From Rickettsiales bacterium (GTDB lineage Bacteria; Pseudomonadota; Alphaproteobacteria; Rickettsiales; CANDYO01), in assembly GCA_025210695.1 (NCBI GenBank), contig JAOARE010000008.1:62001-126000 (forward strand): DNA of 64,000 nucleotides, in the 5' to 3' direction. Every line of letters begins with the position of its first letter. The first letter of the stretch is position 1. Below the pieces are notes generated by a model. The model ran no database searches. It worked only from the letters and a program-made list of their open reading frames with translations, and was not told the origin of the DNA. This document shows, piece after piece, positions 57,792-64,000 of the stretch. Both the position numbers and the translations under genes were made by a program.

Positions 57792-60398
57792 GTGAAAAAG
57801 CTATATCTATATTCATTGCTTATAGTCTTATTTGTCTTATCGGGTTGTAGTTGTGGCACTGATGCAGTAACAGGAGACACGGATAATTATATAACTTATA
57901 ACTCCTCAGTAAATATTTTTGCAGATGGGTGTAGCGATATTAATGGCTCTACGTCCATGAGTCAAACAGGAAATTCTAGCACCTCTTCTGTTTATTCTCC
58001 AACAGGAGAATGTGATGATTACTATGGAGGATCAGGAAGTTGGGCTAATCGTGGACGTTGGATAAAAGTTCCAGGTGATGCTTCTTCGGTGTTAAATGGA
58101 GATAATTTTTCTGTTACAGTTCACGGTAATATTAATTATTGCTCCTATGGGTATGACAATAAAAACCCTTCTCCTTTAATTACCGCTGTACCTAATAACT
58201 CTATGCAAACGTGGTTTGAATATGACTCTACATTATATAGCGAAGGTGAACTGCCAGCTCCCACACAATTGCCTGTTCAGGCGGGGCAATTAATTGTTCT
58301 AGAAATATCCCAGACTCCTCTTACTACAGGAATATCACTAGCTAAAGCTTCTGACAATATAACAGATATTTGTGCTGACACTGACTATGATGGTTTTGTC
58401 GCCGGAACTTGCAGAGGTATAAACGGATTCGGTTTAACTATTTACGTTGGTGATGATAATTCTGGTTACAAAGAAGTGGTTACTCTTGATAATAAAGCTT
58501 CAAGTGATTCAACTTATACAGCAGCTACATCTAGATATCCTGATATGTTTAAGCCTCTAATAAGCACAAGGTATTATGATGACGCTACGCAGACATGGGT
58601 TACAACTACATATGATAATGCATTAGAGAATTTTGATGAATGGGTTTTTGACAAATATGGAGTTGAAAGTATTTCTACTATAGGTCCTGGAAAATATGTT
58701 TTTAAGGTTCCTGAAGACATGAATGGAGTTTTAGGTTTTTCTATTGCTCAAGGTACCGTGTTTTCATCAGAAGCAGTAAATGATTATGACGGATACTATA
58801 CTATAAATGTTTTATCTGCACATCCTGGTTGCCATGTTAGAGATTCTGTTGTTAGTGATCTTGGAAGTAGAGGAGCCATGCAAATTTTACTTGTAGAGCC
58901 TGGGCTTAATCCTAATATTGAAGATACAACTACAGAGTTTCCAGATAATACAACAACTATTACTGAATATTATCCTGAATTACTTAAATTTATATCACAA
59001 AATGCAGGTATAACTATAGAAAGCGATGCTGCAGTATTAGGTGACTTGGCTGCTTATTCAGAATATGAACAAACTTTGATTTTAGTAGATTCTCAAGAAT
59101 ATAGTGGAAGAGCGCCTGGAACTGGAGATCTGTGGTTAAAAGTACGAGACGATTATTATCATGATAATGTAGGCCAATATCAGGCGGATGTGGAGGTGAC
59201 CACAAAAAAGCAAACTTTAGTTTCGAGTTTCTTAGCTGATATATCTGATCCAATTATTGATTCTCTTAATACTACTACTAAAATTATTTATGATAGTTTT
59301 TCTACAAGTTCGAATTGGACAAACATAATGCAGATGTCATTATTTCTGTATATTATTATTTATGGAGCTGGGTTTATATTAGGCATTGCTCAAACATCTG
59401 CAAATGACATGGTAATTAGAGTTATAAAAATAGGTGTTGTTACTGTATTATTTGAGCCCAATAGTTGGGACTTCTTTAATACTTATTTTTTCAAGTTGTT
59501 TACTGACGGTAAAGATTATTTGATTTCGGCTGTAACTGGCGATACATCAAGTGATTTATCAGGAGTTTTTGGTTTTATTGATGATATGTTCTATACATTC
59601 TTTTCCCAATATACTTGGGAAAAGCTAGCAGCTCTTGTTCCTTACCTGATTGGCATTGTGTATATATTTATTTTTTTAACCACAATGGTTTTATATATGG
59701 TGGCTATGTCTCAGGTATTTATTGTTTATCTTTTAACTATAATTGGAATTTCATTGTTATTATCCATAGCCCCGTTATTTATGGTTACTCTGTTATTTGA
59801 AAGAACTAGAACAATCTTTCTCAATTGGGTGAAATATCTTGCAGATTACGCTATGCAACCTGTAATACTTTTTGCTACTTTATATGTAATGAATGAAATC
59901 TTCATGACATTCTGGAATACTGCGCTTGATATAGATATTAGATATGGAGGAGTATGGGAGCTAGACTTTTTTGGAGTGGATGGTTGGACTTATGGATGGA
60001 TTCCTTCTTTTAGCTTTGGTTGTGTGCAATTTTGGTATATTGATGGGGGGCTTGATGTATATAGTATGTTTGTTAGTGTGCTGATATTGTATATATTTGT
60101 TTATACAATTCAAGCAATACTTGCACATATTCCTCAGTTGACCGAGCATCTTATGAGTACATCCACTGCATCTAGTACTTTTGGTACTGCTGGTAAAATA
60201 ATGCAACAAGCTGTTAACTTTGCTCAAGGGGGAGACCCGGTAGCAAAAATGAATTATAGAAAAGGGTTAGAAGAAAGAGCTAAGAAAGAAGAGAAAGATA
60301 AAGAAAAAGGGGATAGTATAAGGGGAAGGGGTAAAGACGTACCAGATGATGGTAAAAACAAACAAAAACCAGATGAAGATAAAGAAGAAATGAAGTAG
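57792..60398 (+). CDS. virB6: VirB6/TrbL-like T4SS channel protein 2, lipoprotein
   Basis: An 868-residue VirB6-type protein. The start is GTG 57792, with AAGG eight bases before it. The leader ends in a lipobox VLSGC with Cys19, so it should be lipid-modified. A large N-terminal extracytoplasmic domain (about 25-500) precedes the VirB6 membrane domain: FLYIIIYGAGFILGI near 520, several helices at about 610-680 and another near 760. The C-terminal ~60 residues are extremely charged (Lys, Glu, Asp). It lies 78 bases after the first virB6. Its role in the channel is inferred from family and context. Confidence 0.9.
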   Translation: MKKLYLYSLLIVLFVLSGCSCGTDAVTGDTDNYITYNSSVNIFADGCSDINGSTSMSQTGNSSTSSVYSPTGECDDYYGGSGSWANRGRWIKVPGDASSVLNGDNFSVTVHGNINYCSYGYDNKNPSPLITAVPNNSMQTWFEYDSTLYSEGELPAPTQLPVQAGQLIVLEISQTPLTTGISLAKASDNITDICADTDYDGFVAGTCRGINGFGLTIYVGDDNSGYKEVVTLDNKASSDSTYTAATSRYPDMFKPLISTRYYDDATQTWVTTTYDNALENFDEWVFDKYGVESISTIGPGKYVFKVPEDMNGVLGFSIAQGTVFSSEAVNDYDGYYTINVLSAHPGCHVRDSVVSDLGSRGAMQILLVEPGLNPNIEDTTTEFPDNTTTITEYYPELLKFISQNAGITIESDAAVLGDLAAYSEYEQTLILVDSQEYSGRAPGTGDLWLKVRDDYYHDNVGQYQADVEVTTKKQTLVSSFLADISDPIIDSLNTTTKIIYDSFSTSSNWTNIMQMSLFLYIIIYGAGFILGIAQTSANDMVIRVIKIGVVTVLFEPNSWDFFNTYFFKLFTDGKDYLISAVTGDTSSDLSGVFGFIDDMFYTFFSQYTWEKLAALVPYLIGIVYIFIFLTTMVLYMVAMSQVFIVYLLTIIGISLLLSIAPLFMVTLLFERTRTIFLNWVKYLADYAMQPVILFATLYVMNEIFMTFWNTALDIDIRYGGVWELDFFGVDGWTYGWIPSFSFGCVQFWYIDGGLDVYSMFVSVLILYIFVYTIQAILAHIPQLTEHLMSTSTASSTFGTAGKIMQQAVNFAQGGDPVAKMNYRKGLEERAKKEEKDKEKGDSIRGRGKDVPDDGKNKQKPDEDKEEMK

Positions 60399-60403
60399 GT
60401 GAT

Positions 60404-63400
60404 ATGATTAAATTTATAAAAAATACATATTATACTGCCTCTAGCAAGCTATTAAAGCTAATATTGCTATTTTTAGCTAGTCTTCTAATTTCTGCTTGTG
60501 ATCAAGACCTTCCTCCTATTGAGGCAGATGATTTTGGCTATCCCAAAGTTACCGTTTATGCAAAAGGAGAGAATGTTTCAGGTGAAGAGGAGAATCAATT
60601 ATCTGAATGGGTGCCCACTGGCTATAAATACAATGGCGATAAGATTGTAATAATGGTATATAATCCCGCCTATAGTTATGGTGGTAGTCAGCCTCCTCTG
60701 AAATATACCTGGAATTCGTGGCTTTGTGAAGGAGAGAGTGATATATGTTCATCTATGTATAACTCGCCAGCTTGCAATTTTCCACAAGGTTATTGTCATT
60801 CCCCAACAGATAAATATGAAACAATTGACAATGCTCCATGTTATCTATCTCAGGGACAAGGTTTATATCTTCTTGTGACATATCCTGATGGCGATGTTGA
60901 TGATCCTAATATTTATGAAAGTATTAACAGATTACCATCTGAAGCTGATATGTATACTAAGAGTTTGTGGGATCCTCCTGTTTCTGGTGCTGAGATGTAT
61001 AACAATGGCTCAGCAGCTTATGGATTTAGTGGGGAGTTAGAGCCTAATCCAACTATTAGCACTGATTCTGAGACTAAAGTAACAACTGAAATTCCAAGTG
61101 ATTTAAGCCAAAGTGATTATGTAGGTGGGAGAGCATATTTTAAAATTCTTGATCGATATTATGGTGATAATTCTGGACATCAATATGCTGTTATGAAACG
61201 AGGTTTTGATTCCGTGGTGCCTCCTCCAATAGCTACTGTTATTGAATTTGTGACTGAAACTATGGATAGAATGTCAGAATCTTTATATAAAGAAATTGTA
61301 AATAATTATGACTTCCGACTTTCAATAAAAACCTTATTAGTTTTATATATTATTGTTCACGGGGTTTTATTCATTGGTGGGGCATCAGACATGACTCAAA
61401 GTGAGTTAGTGTCTTTGTTTATAAAGCTAGTTATAGTAATTCAACTCCTAACAGGAGAAGATAGCTGGACATTATTTAATAATTATTTCTTCAAGTTTTT
61501 TACTTCGGGGCTGGATGAAATGATTGGTATCGTCACCTCTAATATAGATCAAAGTGACAATGGATTCACGTTCTTTGATACTTTACTTAGTTTGTTATTC
61601 TCTTATGAAACCAGTATGAAAATTCAAGCTTTAGTCTGGAGCTTCCCTTCTGGATTTTTGGTAACTTTTATAATATATGCAGGCTTTGCTTTATTTACTA
61701 TTGCTATAGCTAAAGCGGTAATGATTTATTTACTAGCATATATGGCTATTGCATTATTGATTATTGTAGCGCCTATTTTTATATGCTTTATGTTATTTAA
61801 TCAGACCAGACCATTATTTGAAACATGGCTTAATGCATTTGCTAATTATTTTCTACAAGCGGTATTAGTTATGGCTGCCTTGAATTTATTAGGACAGATA
61901 ATAGTGGATCAAATATATATGATTTTAGGATTTAAAGCCTGTTTTGAAGATAATCCCTCATTAACAATTGGCACTTGGTGTTTTTCTAAAACTTGGTTCA
62001 TTTGTTCTGACCTTTCTACCGGACTTGTTCCTACTGAAGTTCCTGGATATGGATATAATACTACTACTACTGTAAATTGTGATGCTAGTTCCGGCTTTGA
62101 ATGTCAAGACACAAGTGTATATTGTGAACCGTTTGAATGTATTGATGATCGTTACCCAGATCTACCATTTCTTGATCCAGAGATAGAAAAGGAACATGAC
62201 TTAATCGATAATTTTAAATCTCCAAATTCATTAAGTATACCGATGCTTTACGAATCTTCTGTTTTATTGTTAATGTGTTATTTGATGATGAAATTTAATG
62301 ATGTTGTTCCAGGATTAGGTAAAGGTTTAGCGAAAGGAGGAAGTGCTGGAAGAACTGCTCTTGGAGCTACGGCCAGCTCGTCTATGACTGATTTCAAGAA
62401 TACATTATCAGGAATGAAAAATGCTAGTTTGAAATTAGTAACTGGAAAATCTGAATTAGAGAGGGGGATTGCTAGAAGAGAAAAATTTAATGAAGTTGTT
62501 AATGTAGTCAAAAGGGACGTTGTTAGGGCAGTCGCATTAACAAAGGCAACTGTAACAGGTTTTGACAAAGCTGCAAGCGATGTATACAAAAAATCTGGTA
62601 AGCTAAAAGCTCTCTTTTATCCGGTAAAGAAAGTGAAGCAATTAGCAGTTCTTGCTGCTAAATCCCCTGTTCTTGTTCTAAAAGGGGGGCTCATAGGAGC
62701 TAGTCTCTTGAAGGATACGATTCTTAAACCAGGAAATTTAATGATAGGAACTCCTGAAGAAATTGCGGCTAGAAACAAGGCTGTTAAGGAGGCTAAAGCA
62801 TATAATAGAGCAAAAGATGCATCCGAAGGCAAACAAGTTTCTCTATCCTATAAAGAAAAACTCACAAAAAGCATACAAGATAAAACTGGCATAACAAAAT
62901 TCAATCAGAGAGTTGCTGATTTTGATGAAAAATACACGAAAGATGGGAAACTTCACTTAAGATCTGTTGGTGGAGCAATGAGAAGAGGTGTTGGAAGAGC
63001 TCTTTATAATACACGACCAGGGAAAGCTGTTTATGACGGTGCTACACGCTTGAAAGATTCTATTAAAGAAGAATATAGGGCTAGATTTACTGAACAAGGC
63101 AGAATAGATCGAGAAAATGCTAGAAGAAAAGACAATCAAATTCGTGCTCTTGCAGAACAATATCAGAAGGATGCTCCAGAAAGAAATAGAAGAGAAAAAC
63201 TAGATCGCCTTGCATCTGAAGCTTTGGAACAGCATTGTAAAAATTTAAATCTTGATAAAGAGTTATTATTAGGAATGTCTCAAGAAGACCAAGAACTATA
63301 TATTAAAAGAGCCTATGCAGAACTTCCTGAACATCTTAGAAGTTCTATCGCAGCCACAACTTCCTTTGATATGCTCAAAGCTCATCTAGAAAATGATAGA

Positions 63401-64000
63401 ATTAACAGAACGATAACAGATACAGACCCAAGTATTTTAGTAAATGAAGCTTATGATGCGTTAGATATAGACAAGGGAGCTTTTAACTCTCTAGATACCA
63501 AAGGAAAATTAGCGGCTTTAGAAAAAGGATTACGTGCTGCAGACCTTACAGGACCAGGTGCAATGGATTCATATCGTGCCTATCGATATTTAAAAGAAAA
63601 AGCTGAAGCTCAATTAGCGCAAGAAAAAGCAGCCCAAAAAGAGCAGAAAAGACAGCAATCATTTAGATATAAAGCTGGACAAGCTATAGGTGGAATGAAG
63701 CGAGGTATAGGACAAATGGGCCGAGGAATGAAGGGGCTTGGCCAAGGGGGTGTCCGTAGAGTGCAAAATGGCTTAAGTAGAATATCTAGAATAAGAGCAA
63801 GAGATATAACCTTAAGAAATGTTGCTGTTGGTACAGCCAGTGTTGCTTATGGAGCAATAAAATTTGCTACAAAGCCAGTAAGAATGACCGGACGAGCTAT
63901 TAAGAGGTCCTTTAATGAAGCTTTAGATAAAAGAGGAGTGAAAATTGACTTTAGTATGGGGTTCTATCGTCCTGCCACCTTTAGCTATACCAGAAAAGTT
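60404..64000 (+). CDS. virB6: VirB6/TrbL-like T4SS channel protein 3, partial (runs off the window)
   Basis: ATG 60404, preceded by AGGTGAT, opens a frame that stays open for 1199 codons to the window end. The leader ends in a lipobox LISAC with Cys32. An extracytoplasmic domain (about 35-300) is followed by the VirB6 membrane domain: LLVLYIIVHGVLFIGG at about 310, helices at about 418-470 and 480-505, and a last helix near 620. From about 625 onward comes a very long basic, helical, alanine-rich cytosolic-type tail (DRLASEALEQ, KEQKRQQSFR and similar) with Gly/Arg patches near 1095-1120. Its size resembles the largest rickettsial VirB6 proteins. The true end is unseen. Confidence 0.9.
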   Translation, partial: MIKFIKNTYYTASSKLLKLILLFLASLLISACDQDLPPIEADDFGYPKVTVYAKGENVSGEEENQLSEWVPTGYKYNGDKIVIMVYNPAYSYGGSQPPLKYTWNSWLCEGESDICSSMYNSPACNFPQGYCHSPTDKYETIDNAPCYLSQGQGLYLLVTYPDGDVDDPNIYESINRLPSEADMYTKSLWDPPVSGAEMYNNGSAAYGFSGELEPNPTISTDSETKVTTEIPSDLSQSDYVGGRAYFKILDRYYGDNSGHQYAVMKRGFDSVVPPPIATVIEFVTETMDRMSESLYKEIVNNYDFRLSIKTLLVLYIIVHGVLFIGGASDMTQSELVSLFIKLVIVIQLLTGEDSWTLFNNYFFKFFTSGLDEMIGIVTSNIDQSDNGFTFFDTLLSLLFSYETSMKIQALVWSFPSGFLVTFIIYAGFALFTIAIAKAVMIYLLAYMAIALLIIVAPIFICFMLFNQTRPLFETWLNAFANYFLQAVLVMAALNLLGQIIVDQIYMILGFKACFEDNPSLTIGTWCFSKTWFICSDLSTGLVPTEVPGYGYNTTTTVNCDASSGFECQDTSVYCEPFECIDDRYPDLPFLDPEIEKEHDLIDNFKSPNSLSIPMLYESSVLLLMCYLMMKFNDVVPGLGKGLAKGGSAGRTALGATASSSMTDFKNTLSGMKNASLKLVTGKSELERGIARREKFNEVVNVVKRDVVRAVALTKATVTGFDKAASDVYKKSGKLKALFYPVKKVKQLAVLAAKSPVLVLKGGLIGASLLKDTILKPGNLMIGTPEEIAARNKAVKEAKAYNRAKDASEGKQVSLSYKEKLTKSIQDKTGITKFNQRVADFDEKYTKDGKLHLRSVGGAMRRGVGRALYNTRPGKAVYDGATRLKDSIKEEYRARFTEQGRIDRENARRKDNQIRALAEQYQKDAPERNRREKLDRLASEALEQHCKNLNLDKELLLGMSQEDQELYIKRAYAELPEHLRSSIAATTSFDMLKAHLENDRINRTITDTDPSILVNEAYDALDIDKGAFNSLDTKGKLAALEKGLRAADLTGPGAMDSYRAYRYLKEKAEAQLAQEKAAQKEQKRQQSFRYKAGQAIGGMKRGIGQMGRGMKGLGQGGVRRVQNGLSRISRIRARDITLRNVAVGTASVAYGAIKFATKPVRMTGRAIKRSFNEALDKRGVKIDFSMGFYRPATFSYTRKV

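Noticed and set aside
62278-63160. Antisense reading frames within the third virB6 gene
   Set aside because: They are shadows of a long, continuous sense frame with strong domain evidence.

Overview
The window comes from the chromosome of an AT-rich, obligately host-associated alphaproteobacterium, almost certainly a member of Rickettsiales. The indicators are the ppsR/hemE origin region, the tandem virB3-virB4-virB6 run with several very large VirB6 proteins, a petABC-type respiratory chain, the 1595-residue NAD-glutamate dehydrogenase, short gene forms, a decaying mltA pseudogene, and secB next to a Tim44-like gene. I cannot fix the family (Rickettsiaceae or Midichloriaceae-like) from the sequence alone.

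Left part (1-31380). prmA and a class-3 lipase are followed by secB, a Tim44-like gene and the ruins of mltA, then a short XRE regulator, a tRNA-Ser(GGA), a Pif1-like helicase, a Uup-type ABC-F ATPase and a YgjP-like metallopeptidase. The minus strand then carries the F1 ATP synthase operon (atpHAGDC), nadK, an unidentified 356-residue protein behind petABC (the bc1 complex), an AmiC-type amidase and tldD. coxB-coxA (cytochrome oxidase) run on the plus strand and are followed by a second class-3 lipase. hisS, an APC-family permease, recN, bamD, dnaQ, coaE and ppsR follow on the minus strand.

Origin (31381-31695). ppsR and hemE diverge from an AT-rich gap holding three exact DnaA boxes and two near matches. 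The synteny matches the replication origin known for Caulobacter and Rickettsia, so I read this as oriC. About 11 kb to the right the mnmE, mnmG-rsmG-parA-parB block carries a perfect 16-bp parS-like palindrome inside rsmG.

Right part (31696-64000). hemE-hemH, an MscS channel, a phosphohexomutase and tsaB come first. A cassette follows, with one coiled-coil hypothetical gene enclosed by copies of an intergenic repeat whose ends are constant and whose hairpin core varies; diverged copies lie between mnmG and mnmE. After rluB, three small hypothetical genes, parAB and the mnm genes come the glutamate dehydrogenase with a clear terminator, a stand-alone BPL_N protein and a thioesterase. The window ends in the type IV secretion cluster: virB3, virB4 and three virB6 genes. 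Two of these encode predicted lipoproteins, and the last, at least 1199 residues long, runs off the end.

The window combines respiration (bc1, cytochrome oxidase, ATP synthase), heme synthesis, replication and segregation control, tRNA modification and a host-interaction secretion machine. The least explained elements are the repeat-bounded cassette, the pet-linked protein, the paired lipases and the outsized VirB6 proteins.
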